A DNA stretch of 44,347 nt from Sphingomonas sp. Y57 (GCF_001015195.1 NZ_LDES01000068.1:1-44347), one strand, 5' to 3'. Positions 33,606 to 41,984 are shown, counted from the first letter of the stretch. Numbers and translations are program-made. The notes: generated from the letters alone by a model not told the origin.

Positions 33606-35195
33606 TCAAGCGAAAAGTTCGGGCCGGTCGTGCAAGATATGGTCGGCGGTACGTTCCGCCACGGCGTGGACGGTGAAGGTCGGGTTGGCGCCGCCTTCGG
33701 TCGGGAACAGGCCCGAGCCGGCAATGTAAAGATTATCGATGCCATGGACGCGGCCAAAGCCGTCGGTGACCGATCTCGCCGGGTCCTTGCCCATGATGGT
33801 GCCGCCGGCCAGATGCGCAGAGTTCATCTGGGTGTGCCAGATGTCGGTTGCGCCGCCGGCCTTGAAGATCGCCTTGCCCTCGTCGCGCATCGTCGCCCAG
33901 AGGCGCTTCGCATCGTCGGAGAAACCGTGGACCATCCGCGCACGGCGCATGCCCCAGGCGTTGACCTCGCCGGTCAGCTCGACCCGGTTGTCGAAATCGG
34001 GCTCCTCTTCGCACATGCCGATCATGTTGGCACCGTGCCGGACCGCCTGTCGCATGAAGGCGTCGAGCGCCGGACCGTTCAGGTCCATACGCGCAGCGAC
34101 AAGGCCGGCAAGGTCGTTCGGCTTGATCGAGGCCGCCACCAGCCATTGCCGGCTGCCGAACGCTCCCGCCGTGCTGGTCTTGTCGTAATTCTCATGGCTG
34201 ATCAGGTGCGCGCCGGTGACGCCGCGATGCGGTTCGGTCTCGTCGGGAAACAGGCCAAGGATCTGGATCAGACCGTGGGTCATCACATAGCGACCGACCA
34301 TGTCACTGGCATTGCCTATCCCCCGCGGGTGGACCGCGCTGGCGGAATTGAGCAGCAGTGCCGGATTGCCGACGACCGAACCGGCGAGGATGACGAGCCT
34401 TGCATGCTGTACCTGGCGGGCGCCAGACTTGAGACGATATTCGACGCCGTCGATCCGCTTGCCGTCAGTTGCAAGGAGGCGGGTAACCGGGGTTTCGGCA
34501 CGGATCTTCGCACTCGCCCGCTCAGCGCGCGGCAGGAAGATGGCGAGCGGGTTGGCGAGCGCCATGATCGGGCAGCCGGCGTCGCACCAGCCGTCATAGA
34601 TGCAGGCGGGCCGGTCGGCGTAATCGACACTGTTGATCGCCATCGGGGCGGGCGCAACCCGCTTGCCCGCAGCGGCGAAGGCGCGCGCGAGAACGGCGCC
34701 CTGCTTCAACGGATCGAGCGGCGGCATGGGATAGGGATCTCCGGCGGGCCGCCATGTTTCCGCCGCGGCATCGCCCGAAATCCCGACCTCGCGCTGGATG
34801 CGGTCATAATAGGGGCGCAGATCGTCATAGCCGATCGGCCAGTCGAGCCCGCGCCCATGATCGGTGTTCATGGTGAAGTCGGCTGGGTGCAACCGGGGCC
34901 AGGTGCCATAATGGTGGAGCGCCGCGCCGCCGAGCCCCCAGCCGGCGTTGAAGCCGAAGCCGATCGGCTCCTTGCCTGTCGTCGCGACCGGCGGGCCGCC
35001 CCAGCGCAGGCGGCGGCTCCAGATCTGGGAGCTGACCAGCGCGGAGGCATCCCAGGGCGGTCCCGCTTCGAAGACCATCACCGACCTGCCCGCCTCGGCG
35101 AAGCGGGCCGCCAGCATGGCGCCGGCCGCCCCCGCGCCGACGATCGCGACATCGACAACGGACGGGTCTGGCGTCGTGCCTCCGGCGGCGGTCAC
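33606..35195 (-). CDS. GMC flavoprotein, gluconate/fructose dehydrogenase large-subunit type
   Basis: 529 residues. FAD motif 'VAIVGAGAAGAMLA' near 20, C-terminal 'NSAHLAGGTIMG' with the active-site His, and 'GGANPTFTVHAVAERTADHI' with the Asn. Cys198, Cys204 and Cys208 in 'ACIYDGWCDAGCP' give C-x5-C-x3-C, the spacing I recall for the [3Fe-4S] ligands of bacterial FAD glucose dehydrogenase. Such enzymes oxidise polyols or sugars in the periplasm and feed electrons to a cytochrome subunit. No cytochrome gene follows. GTG start overlaps the stop of the small subunit (GTGA), so the two are co-translated. Confidence 0.9.
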   Translation of the reverse strand: MTAAGGTTPDPSVVDVAIVGAGAAGAMLAARFAEAGRSVMVFEAGPPWDASALVSSQIWSRRLRWGGPPVATTGKEPIGFGFNAGWGLGGAALHHYGTWPRLHPADFTMNTDHGRGLDWPIGYDDLRPYYDRIQREVGISGDAAAETWRPAGDPYPMPPLDPLKQGAVLARAFAAAGKRVAPAPMAINSVDYADRPACIYDGWCDAGCPIMALANPLAIFLPRAERASAKIRAETPVTRLLATDGKRIDGVEYRLKSGARQVQHARLVILAGSVVGNPALLLNSASAVHPRGIGNASDMVGRYVMTHGLIQILGLFPDETEPHRGVTGAHLISHENYDKTSTAGAFGSRQWLVAASIKPNDLAGLVAARMDLNGPALDAFMRQAVRHGANMIGMCEEEPDFDNRVELTGEVNAWGMRRARMVHGFSDDAKRLWATMRDEGKAIFKAGGATDIWHTQMNSAHLAGGTIMGKDPARSVTDGFGRVHGIDNLYIAGSGLFPTEGGANPTFTVHAVAERTADHILHDRPELFA

Positions 35196-35737
35196 CAGGC
35201 GGTCTCCGGTTCGATATGCGCGAGATAGTCGATGCCGAGCCGTTCAAATCCGGCCTTCGTGCCATAGGCGATGTCGACCGCGTCGAGCCGCAAGGCAAAT
35301 AGGAAAAGTCCGGCCGGCGGTCCCTCCCAGCCGGCCGGATTCGGCCCGGCCAGCGTCGTGAGAATCGCCGACCAGCGGGGATCGCCAGGCGGCGGCGGCA
35401 CCAGGCCGTTCAGGCGAGCGAGCGACGCCAGCGCAGGGCGGTAGAAATCGAGATAGGGCGCCGCAACGTCCAGATAGCGCAACGCCAGCAGGCTTTCGGC
35501 CGGCGGAACCGATAGGTGATGGTCGAGATAATGGACCAGCCCCGCTTTGCGTGCGGGCGGCGCGATCGCCTCGCCCAGCCCGCCGATCCAGACGGCTTCG
35601 GTCGCGGTCAGCGTGCGCGGCGCGGCGCCCCTGCCCTGCGCCTGGGCGGCGCTCATCCAGGACAGCGAACCACCTACGCTCGCCAGCACGAGCCCTGCGG
35701 CCGATCGGCCCACCATGTCCCTACGGGTGATCGCCAA
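35192..35737 (-). CDS. Gluconate 2-dehydrogenase subunit 3 family protein, Tat signal
   Basis: 181 residues. N-terminus 'MAITRRDMVGRSAAGLVLASVG' style twin-arginine signal with cleavage near 'SAAQAQG'; the folded partner flavoprotein would be carried across with it. The body has the small-subunit pattern 'LTATEAVWIGGLGEAIAPP' and 'GPPAGLFLFALRLDAVDIAYGTKAGFERLGIDYLAHIEP'. TTG is chosen as the start: AGGAGG stands five bases upstream and the Tat motif begins at once. It overlaps the GMC gene by four bases and lies 109 bases after TBDR4. It is needed for maturation or export of the large subunit in known relatives. Confidence 0.88.
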   Translation of the reverse strand: MAITRRDMVGRSAAGLVLASVGGSLSWMSAAQAQGRGAAPRTLTATEAVWIGGLGEAIAPPARKAGLVHYLDHHLSVPPAESLLALRYLDVAAPYLDFYRPALASLARLNGLVPPPPGDPRWSAILTTLAGPNPAGWEGPPAGLFLFALRLDAVDIAYGTKAGFERLGIDYLAHIEPETAW

Positions 35738-35751
35738 CCAAGCCTCCTGTT

Positions 35752-35801
35752 GCGAAATGCCAGCCAAGGACCGAGGGCCCGAACTGAAGATGGCATTTCG
35801 C
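35752..35801. repeat. Perfect 11-bp inverted repeat between TBDR4 and the Tat subunit
   Basis: GCGAAATGCCA (35752-35762) and TGGCATTTCGC (35791-35801) are exact complements with 28 bases between them. The pair fills the 109-base intercistronic gap, just before the ribosome binding site of the Tat-exported subunit. It may lower expression of the downstream genes, mark an RNA-processing site, or be an operator. Confidence 0.65.
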
Positions 35802-35846
35802 GAAGCACAGAACCATATCCTGGGCGCAGTTCTCAGCCCGTGACGG

Positions 35847-38381
35847 CTAGAACTTCGCCGACAGCTCGAGACCGAATTGCTGTCGGGTGCCCGGCGAGAC
35901 GAAGGAGCCGCCAAGTTCGGGCGCAGGCACGACCTCGTTGATCCACTTCTTGTCGGTCAGATTATTGGCGAAGGCCGTCAACGACCAATGATCGGTTGCT
36001 ATGCCCGCGCGCAAGTTGACGATACCGAAGGCGTCGCGCCGGCTCTTGGAGAGATCGGCCACTCCATTGAGCGAGGGCCGGGTCTGAGCCTGGACCGAAT
36101 GGAACCAGGTCGGCCCGGTGAGGCGATAGTCGACCCGGCCAATCGCGCGCAGGCCGCCACTTACCGGCACGTCGAGCTGACTGCCGAGGTTCAGCGTGTA
36201 GTCCGACGCATAGGGCACCTTGTTTCCGACGGTGTCGGGGCGCGAGCTGTTCTTGCGGATCTTGCTCTCGGTGACGTTGCCCGATCCGAACAGCGTCCAG
36301 CCGCGTACCGGCCGGACGCTGACCGAAAGCTCGCCGCCGTAGAGCCGTGCCTTGTCGATGTTGGACACGACCCGCAGCAGGCCGAAGGAACCGACATAGA
36401 ATTCGAAGAATTGCATATCCTTGATGTCGGTGTAGTAGAGTGCGCCTTCGATGCTGAGCTTGCCGCCCATCAGCGCCGACTTGAAGCCGGCCTCGAACGC
36501 GCTCGACACCTCCTTCTTGTAATCGTCGCGAACGGTGATGTTCGCGTTGAGCGGCGGCCCGTTGAAAGTGTTCACGATCGCGGCGCTGCCGCCGCTGTTG
36601 AACCCGCCCGATTTGAAGCCGATGCCCCAGTTACCGAACAGGGTCAGCTGTTCGGACGGCTTGTAGGTCAGGCTGAGCTTGGGCTCGACCTGTTCGAAAG
36701 CCTTGGATCGCGGCGGCAGGACGCCGCTGGGATTATATATGGGATCGAGGCCGGGGTTGAGGAAGTAGCCGCCCTGCCCGTCGCCCTGCGGGTTGACGAA
36801 GAGGGTGCGGACATCGGCCGGGATCTGGTTGCGGACGGCTCGTTCCTCACGGTCGTAGCGCAGCGCGAGGGATGCGGTGAACCGCTCGGAGAATTTGTTC
36901 TGCACCGACCCGAACACCGCGTAAACGTTCGTCTTGAACTTGTCGTCGCTCAGTGCCTCGGTCCGGCTACGCGGATCGAGAGTGAAGCATTGCCGGATAG
37001 CTCCCTGGCCAGTGTCGGTGGCCAGGTTCACGCAGATATGGCGATCGATATGCAGATAATAGCCGCCGGCCAGCCAGGACAGGTCGCTGCCCGGCAGCGA
37101 GGCGATCCGGAACTCCGCGCTGAAATCGGTCTGGTTCCGCTTGTTGAACTGATAGCCGTCGCAGGTCGTCGGCGAATAGGGCGCGAAGAAGGAGGTTTCC
37201 GGGGTGCCGCCGATGAAGGTCGGTGCCGGGGTCGGAAACCCGGCGAGCGCGGCGGTCGTCGCGCGGCATTGAGCCTGCGGAAAGAAATAGCCGTTGGAGC
37301 CGCTGGTACCTTCACCGGTATAGCTGTTGGCGATGTCGCTATAGGCGGCCCAGGCTTGGAGGCTGGCCCAGTCCGTGTCGTGGGTGAGCTTGACGGAGAC
37401 TTCCTTCGTCACCTGTACCTGACGTGACTTCAGATTGCCTTGGAAAGCGTTGGTGAAGTCGTAGTCGTTGACGTCCTGAAAGGCAGCAGGGCCGACGAAG
37501 GGTACGAGCCCCGGGATCGCATAGGCAGCGCCGAAAATCACGGTGCCGCCGGCGACCCGGCCATATTTGGCCTTGATGTCGACCGAGGTCCGATCGCCGA
37601 GATCGGCGGTCAGGCGCGCGTTGACGTTCCAGCGCAGGAAATTGTCGACCGAATGGCGGCCGAAACCGGGGACATCGACCCCGGGCGTGACCGACAGGAT
37701 CGCGGCCTTGTAGGCATCGAAAGCCGGCGTCCCCTGGAAGACGTTCTTGTAGAAGCCATTGCCCTTCTCATAGTCACCTGAGACGAGCAGGCCGACGCCG
37801 CCACCGAGAGGGCCGGACAGATAGCCCGCCGCGCGCTTGTGATTATATTCGGCGTAGCTGACGGTGGCCTGGCCCTCGAGCCGCTCACCGGGCTTCCGGG
37901 TCGACAGGATCACCGCGCCCGAGGCCGCGTTCCGACCATAGATCGCGCCCTGTGGTCCCTTGAGCACCTCGATCTGACTCAGCGTACCGGCATTCTGGTT
38001 AAGCGCCGCGGTGTTTGTCTTGAGTATACCATCGACGATGAGCGCGACGTTACTTTCGGCGTCGCGGGTGCCGTTCAGGCCGCGTACGCTGATCTGCACA
38101 TCGCCTGCCTCGACATTGCCGGTGACGATTGTGACGCCAGGCACCAGCTGGACGAAATCGGTTGCGACGGTGACGCCCGAAGCGCGAATCGCACTTTCGG
38201 TCAGCACGCTGATAGTAGCGGGGACGTCGCGAACCTTTTCCTCGACGCGGCGGGCAGTGACGAGAATCTCGCCATCGTCGGCGACGGGCGCTTCCGCGGC
38301 TTCGGCGAATGCGGGTACTGCCCTCCCCCACATCAGCGGCGAAAGACAAAGCGAGGCGAGCAGCCTCTTGCGTGCGGTCAT
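35847..38381 (-). CDS. TonB-dependent outer membrane receptor (TBDR4)
   Basis: 844 residues. Signal peptide ends near 'AVPAFAEA', TonB box 'GEILVTARRVEEKVRD', plug with 'GPQGAIYGRNAASGA', barrel ending 'LELSAKF' with terminal Phe. No STN domain. ATG has GGGGGAG eight bases upstream; a much longer upstream frame runs through the EthD and Rieske genes and is an artefact. It lies 35 bases after the EthD-like gene in the leftward operon Rieske3-EthD-TBDR4-Tat subunit-GMC and probably imports the substrate of this set. Confidence 0.94.
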   Translation of the reverse strand: MTARKRLLASLCLSPLMWGRAVPAFAEAAEAPVADDGEILVTARRVEEKVRDVPATISVLTESAIRASGVTVATDFVQLVPGVTIVTGNVEAGDVQISVRGLNGTRDAESNVALIVDGILKTNTAALNQNAGTLSQIEVLKGPQGAIYGRNAASGAVILSTRKPGERLEGQATVSYAEYNHKRAAGYLSGPLGGGVGLLVSGDYEKGNGFYKNVFQGTPAFDAYKAAILSVTPGVDVPGFGRHSVDNFLRWNVNARLTADLGDRTSVDIKAKYGRVAGGTVIFGAAYAIPGLVPFVGPAAFQDVNDYDFTNAFQGNLKSRQVQVTKEVSVKLTHDTDWASLQAWAAYSDIANSYTGEGTSGSNGYFFPQAQCRATTAALAGFPTPAPTFIGGTPETSFFAPYSPTTCDGYQFNKRNQTDFSAEFRIASLPGSDLSWLAGGYYLHIDRHICVNLATDTGQGAIRQCFTLDPRSRTEALSDDKFKTNVYAVFGSVQNKFSERFTASLALRYDREERAVRNQIPADVRTLFVNPQGDGQGGYFLNPGLDPIYNPSGVLPPRSKAFEQVEPKLSLTYKPSEQLTLFGNWGIGFKSGGFNSGGSAAIVNTFNGPPLNANITVRDDYKKEVSSAFEAGFKSALMGGKLSIEGALYYTDIKDMQFFEFYVGSFGLLRVVSNIDKARLYGGELSVSVRPVRGWTLFGSGNVTESKIRKNSSRPDTVGNKVPYASDYTLNLGSQLDVPVSGGLRAIGRVDYRLTGPTWFHSVQAQTRPSLNGVADLSKSRRDAFGIVNLRAGIATDHWSLTAFANNLTDKKWINEVVPAPELGGSFVSPGTRQQFGLELSAKF

Positions 38382-38416
38382 GTCTTTTACTCCCCCTTCC
38401 TGGTTTTCAGGTCGTT

Positions 38417-38809
38417 TTAGTGAGCCTCCCCCGCGTAGAAGTGCTCGATCATCGCATCGATGTCGGTCACTTCCTTCACTTCCGAGACAAGGATGGCCGG
38501 CGGGCCGGCCGTGTAATTCGGGAAGTCCGCCGAGAGCCGCCGGGCGGCCTCTTCGAATTCGAACAGGGTCGCGAAGCGCTCGACGCTCTCGCGGTCGTCG
38601 AACATCACCGCCGCGATGGCCCCGTAGGGCGCGCTGTCGGGCCGAAGATCGCCGCCTTGGCCGGGGCCGAACAACAGGATCTTGCGCGGCCGAATCCCGA
38701 GATGCTTGTCGGTCAGGCCGAGCCCGAGCGGCAGGTGGACATCCTTCCAGTGAGCGGTGTCGAACCGGTGCCCCGGTGCGGCCGGATAGAGAAAGGCCAG
38801 CATGTACAT
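38417..38809 (-). CDS. EthD-like small protein
   Basis: 130 residues starting 'MYMLAFLYPAAPGHRFD', followed by 'HWKDVHLPLGLGL' and 'YGAIAAVMFDDRESVERFATLFE', the strand-helix pattern of EthD-type dimeric alpha/beta proteins. EthD itself is needed for cytochrome P450 ether cleavage, but its exact role is not known. ATG at 38809 is preferred over a GTG at 38815 because GGGGG then lies seven bases upstream. It sits two bases after Rieske3, an O-demethylase-type enzyme, so a helper role in ether cleavage is an attractive guess. Confidence 0.78.
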   Translation of the reverse strand: MYMLAFLYPAAPGHRFDTAHWKDVHLPLGLGLTDKHLGIRPRKILLFGPGQGGDLRPDSAPYGAIAAVMFDDRESVERFATLFEFEEAARRLSADFPNYTAGPPAILVSEVKEVTDIDAMIEHFYAGEAH

Positions 38810-38811
38810 GG

Positions 38812-39891
38812 TCACACCCCCTGTTCAGCGGCGAGCAGCCGCTCGAGAATGCGGCGTCCCTCAAGCTGTAGCCTGTCGCCGGCGAAAGAAATGGGATCGG
38901 TGTCGAGCAGGTCGCGGGTGCCGAGCACCGCCTGCTGCCCCTCCAGGATTGGCTTGTCCTGGTTGAAGACGAAGTTAGCCGCTTCGATGAACATCGCGTC
39001 CATCGATGGATCCCCATAATTGCGAACCGAGCGGTAGAAATAATGCGAGCTTGTCTCGCTCTCGGGGACCGCTGCGTGGAGATTGTATATTTCGACCGGC
39101 ACGGCATCGGGTTCGTCCGCCGGGCGCACGCTGATATGGAAGCTGGTGTAGATCGGCGCCCACCAGATCACCTCCATGCGGAAGTCGACCGGCTCGATCC
39201 ATTCGGCGACGCCCCGGCTCTGCGCGACCATCGACCGCCATAGCGGCCCGCCCTCCAGCCCAAGCCGCGCCGCATGGGTGCGGAAGCGGATCGACCGCTC
39301 GCCGATCTCGAAGGTCATGCCCTGGTCGACGAACTGGTCGCCGGGCCGGGCGTTGCGGTAATATTGGACCTCGACCCCGCCGAAGCTCTCGGGATGAACG
39401 AACTCGGCATGAGTGATGTCGAACAGATTGTCGTTGATCAGGCGATAGTCGCTCCTGATCGACTCGATATGGCCATAGCCGCCGATCCAGGCCGGATCGC
39501 CGCTGACCCGGAAACCTTCGGGAATGGTGCTCTCGTCGGCAGCGCCCGCCGGATCGCCCATCCAGATCCAGATATAGCCGTGCCTTTCGACCAACGGATA
39601 GGTGCGCACTCGCGCGCGTGGCGGAACCGTCTTCTGCCCCGGGACCCGCACGCAGGCCCCCTCCGCGTCGAACTCGGCACCGTGATAGGCGCAGCGTATA
39701 CCGTCGCCCACCACGGTGCCGAGCGACAGTGGCGCCAGCCGGTGTGGGCAGAAATCATCGAGCCCGACGAGCGCGCCTGAAGCACCGCGATAGACCGCCA
39801 CCCTGCGGCCGAGCAAGGTGCGGGCAACGATCCCGCCAGCCGCGACTTCATCCGGCTCCGCAACGATGTACCAGGCATTGAACAGAAACAT
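38812..39891 (-). CDS. Rieske non-heme iron oxygenase, VanA type (copy 3)
   Basis: 359 residues. [2Fe-2S] ligands Cys48-x-His50 ('CPHR') and Cys67-x2-His70 ('CAYHG'); iron ligands His161 and His166 in 'DNLFDITHAEFVH'. It differs clearly from the two other copies along its length, so recent duplication is unlikely. ATG with GGGAGG four bases upstream; a reading five codons longer has no ribosome binding site. It is first in the five-gene leftward operon ending at 33606 and divergent from LysR2 over 123 bases. Probable reaction: demethylation or hydroxylation of an imported aromatic or alicyclic ether. Reductase absent from the window. Confidence 0.93.
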   Translation of the reverse strand: MFLFNAWYIVAEPDEVAAGGIVARTLLGRRVAVYRGASGALVGLDDFCPHRLAPLSLGTVVGDGIRCAYHGAEFDAEGACVRVPGQKTVPPRARVRTYPLVERHGYIWIWMGDPAGAADESTIPEGFRVSGDPAWIGGYGHIESIRSDYRLINDNLFDITHAEFVHPESFGGVEVQYYRNARPGDQFVDQGMTFEIGERSIRFRTHAARLGLEGGPLWRSMVAQSRGVAEWIEPVDFRMEVIWWAPIYTSFHISVRPADEPDAVPVEIYNLHAAVPESETSSHYFYRSVRNYGDPSMDAMFIEAANFVFNQDKPILEGQQAVLGTRDLLDTDPISFAGDRLQLEGRRILERLLAAEQGV

Positions 39892-39948
39892 CGGGCCTCC
39901 CGCCATTTTGGGAGCCGGGTCTTTTTACCCCGACTGTCGAGGCCGATT

Positions 39949-39995
39949 GTATTTGTTGCGTGAGATAAGCTTTAGTAGGCTCGATCACAAAATAC
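39949..39995. promoter_or_regulatory. Possible LysR2 operator region
   Basis: The 123-base gap between Rieske3 and LysR2 contains an imperfect inverted repeat, GTATTTGT (39949-39956) and ACAAAATAC (39987-39995), placed midway between the two starts. It does not resemble the LysR1 box. The match is weak and only the divergent arrangement makes it worth listing. Confidence 0.3.
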
Positions 39996-40014
39996 TGTTG
40001 AGGGGGAAGCAACA

Positions 40015-40956
40015 ATGCGACGTTGGGAAACCTACGAAGCCTTCATCGCCGTGGTCGAGTGCGGCAGCTTCACCGCGGCGGCCGAAAGGCTGCGACTGTC
40101 GAAGTCGGCGATCAGCCGCTCGGTCAGCTCGCTTGAGACCCGGCTGGGCAGCCAGCTCCTCTTCCGCACCACGCGCCGGCTGGCGCCGACCGATCTCGGC
40201 CGATCTGTCTATCGCCGCTGCGTCGAGCTGTTCGACATGCTGGCCGAAATCGATGCCGAGGCGATGGAGCATGACGCGACGCTGCGCGGCAAACTGCGCA
40301 TCGTCGCTTCCGACAGCTTCGGCGAATGCTATATCGCGCCGCTCGCGGCGGAGATGATGCGGCTGCACGAGCAGCTGGAGATCGAGTTCCTTGTCACGGA
40401 CCGGACGATCGACCTTTTCGCCGACGGCTATGACATGGCGATCCGCTACAATGCGCAGGTCGATTCCAGCCTGAAAGTGCAGAAGCTGTACGAGCTGCCG
40501 CACATTTGCGCCGCCTCCCCCGACTATCTGCTGCGCGCGGGCACGCCGCTCACCCTCGCGGACCTGACGAGGCACAACTGCCTGGTCTCGACCTTCGAGG
40601 CCTGCCACGCGTGGCGTTTCGGGATGGGGCGGGCACAGAAGACGCCCAATCTGTCGGGTACCTGGTGCAGCAACAACGGACCGGCCCTGTTGACCGCCGC
40701 GCTGAACGGGATCGGCATCGTCTGGCTGCCGGAGCTCTATCTGCGGCCCTACATACAGGCCGGAGCACTGATCGAGCTGCTGAGCGAGCAAAGGTCTGAC
40801 CCGATGCCGGTCTGGGCTGTCTACCCGGCGCGGCGGCAAGCAGCCAAGGTCCGCGCCTTCATAGACTATGTGAAGATCCGCCTGCCGGCGGCGGAAGGCA
40901 TGGCCCTGGAACCGCACCTCGCCGGGATCATCCGTCCGCCCGTACTCGTGGCCTGA
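40015..40956 (+). CDS. LysR family transcriptional regulator (LysR2)
   Basis: 313 residues. Winged helix 'FIAVVECGSFTAAAERLRLSKSAISRSVSSLETRLG' (about 10-45), then 'LLFRTTRRLAPTDLG' and a substrate-binding domain starting near 'GKLRIVASDSFGE'. Its sequence is of the CrgA/DsdC-like broad group and not close to LysR1. ATG with GAGGGGGAAG upstream. Divergent orientation to Rieske3 suggests that it controls the Rieske3-EthD-TBDR4-dehydrogenase operon. The stretch after it, 40957-41122, shows nothing I can call. Confidence 0.92.
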   Translation: MRRWETYEAFIAVVECGSFTAAAERLRLSKSAISRSVSSLETRLGSQLLFRTTRRLAPTDLGRSVYRRCVELFDMLAEIDAEAMEHDATLRGKLRIVASDSFGECYIAPLAAEMMRLHEQLEIEFLVTDRTIDLFADGYDMAIRYNAQVDSSLKVQKLYELPHICAASPDYLLRAGTPLTLADLTRHNCLVSTFEACHAWRFGMGRAQKTPNLSGTWCSNNGPALLTAALNGIGIVWLPELYLRPYIQAGALIELLSEQRSDPMPVWAVYPARRQAAKVRAFIDYVKIRLPAAEGMALEPHLAGIIRPPVLVA

Positions 40957-41122
40957 ACCGCTCGGCTTCCCTCTCGTCACCCTCGAAGGTCGCTCGTCTC
41001 CCGCCTTCGTCGAGCTGTCCCGTTTGAGGTCCCGATGCGCGTCAGCTCAGAGCAATGGCGCTTTTGAACGACAGGAGCCGCCTCGGTCGAGCTTGCGCAG
41101 CTTGACCTCGGTGACGGCCGGC

Positions 41123-41926
41123 TCAGCCCTGGCCGCCGGTCTTCGCGACCAGCGCGAGCACGCGCAGCGGGCTGCCGGAACCGCTCTCGATCTTGAGTGG
41201 GGCGGCGACAAGCACGGTTCCCGTCGCCGGCAGACGATCGAGATTCTCCAGACATTGCAGACCGTAGCGGCCGGCGCCGTGGAGCAGAGTGTGGGCCGGA
41301 TAGGGCGGGTCCAGCAGGTGCGCCTGTCCGGCATCGGTGCCGATCGTCTCGACCCCGAAGCCGATAATATCGCGCTCCTCGATCAGGTAGCGGACCGCCT
41401 CGGCATTGGGACCCGGCGTGTGCGCACCGTCCTCGCGGCGATTGGTATAGGCATCGACGCCGCGTTTCGACCAATCGGTGCGGAACAACACCCAGCTCCG
41501 CGCGGGAACGGGACCGTGGATCGCCTCCCACGCCTCGACGTGCGACCGGTCGAGCAGGAAGTCCGCATCGGCGGCGGCCTTGGCCGAACAGTCGATCACG
41601 ACGGCAGGCGCGACGAAGTCGGCCGGGGCGATCATGTCGACGCTGTTGGCAGGCAGGTCCTTGCCCGAGATCCAGTGGACCGGTGCGTCGAAATGCGTGC
41701 CGGTATGTTCGCACACCGTGAAGTTGCTCCAGTACCAGGCGACGCCGCGCTCGTCGTAGCGCGAGATCACCTCGCGCGAGAAGGGCGCGCACTGGCCGAA
41801 CTCGGGCGGCAGTACCAGGACAGGGGTGGCCTCGGAGAGGGTCTGGGTGAGGTCGACAACCTCGATCCCTCCCGAGCCGATCGCGGCCATCAGTTGCGTC
41901 AATATATCATTGCCGGAATAGGACAT
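41123..41926 (-). CDS. Cyclase family protein, kynurenine formamidase-like
   Basis: 267 residues of the metal-dependent cyclase/formamidase family. The metal site is His74, His78, Asp80 and His84 in 'EHTGTHFDAPVHW', the HxxxHxDxxxH signature of bacterial kynurenine formamidase and isatin hydrolase. ATG is chosen with GGAGGG four bases upstream; an upstream in-frame start gives eight more residues and less support. It stands alone, with a perfect palindrome 45 bases upstream. It would hydrolyse a small amide, lactam or lactone and could fit the nitrogen theme of region 3, but no shared operator links them. Confidence 0.88.
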   Translation of the reverse strand: MSYSGNDILTQLMAAIGSGGIEVVDLTQTLSEATPVLVLPPEFGQCAPFSREVISRYDERGVAWYWSNFTVCEHTGTHFDAPVHWISGKDLPANSVDMIAPADFVAPAVVIDCSAKAAADADFLLDRSHVEAWEAIHGPVPARSWVLFRTDWSKRGVDAYTNRREDGAHTPGPNAEAVRYLIEERDIIGFGVETIGTDAGQAHLLDPPYPAHTLLHGAGRYGLQCLENLDRLPATGTVLVAAPLKIESGSGSPLRVLALVAKTGGQG

Positions 41927-41970
41927 CGGGCCCTCCTCTCGATCGGACACCCCGATGCTGCGCTAATAAA

Positions 41971-41984
41971 CTTGCATATGCAAG
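41971..41984. promoter_or_regulatory. Perfect palindrome before the cyclase gene
   Basis: CTTGCATATGCAAG is a perfect 14-base palindrome, 45 bases upstream of the cyclase ATG, where an operator overlapping the -35 region would lie. The TTGC/GCAA arms are of a type often bound by MarR-like dimers. No MarR gene is in the window. The rest of the gap 41927-42153 shows no gene. Confidence 0.5.

Noticed and set aside
38382-39107. N-terminal extension of TBDR4 across the EthD and Rieske3 genes
   Set aside because: The extension is out of frame with those genes, and a signal peptide with a good ribosome binding site begins at 38381.
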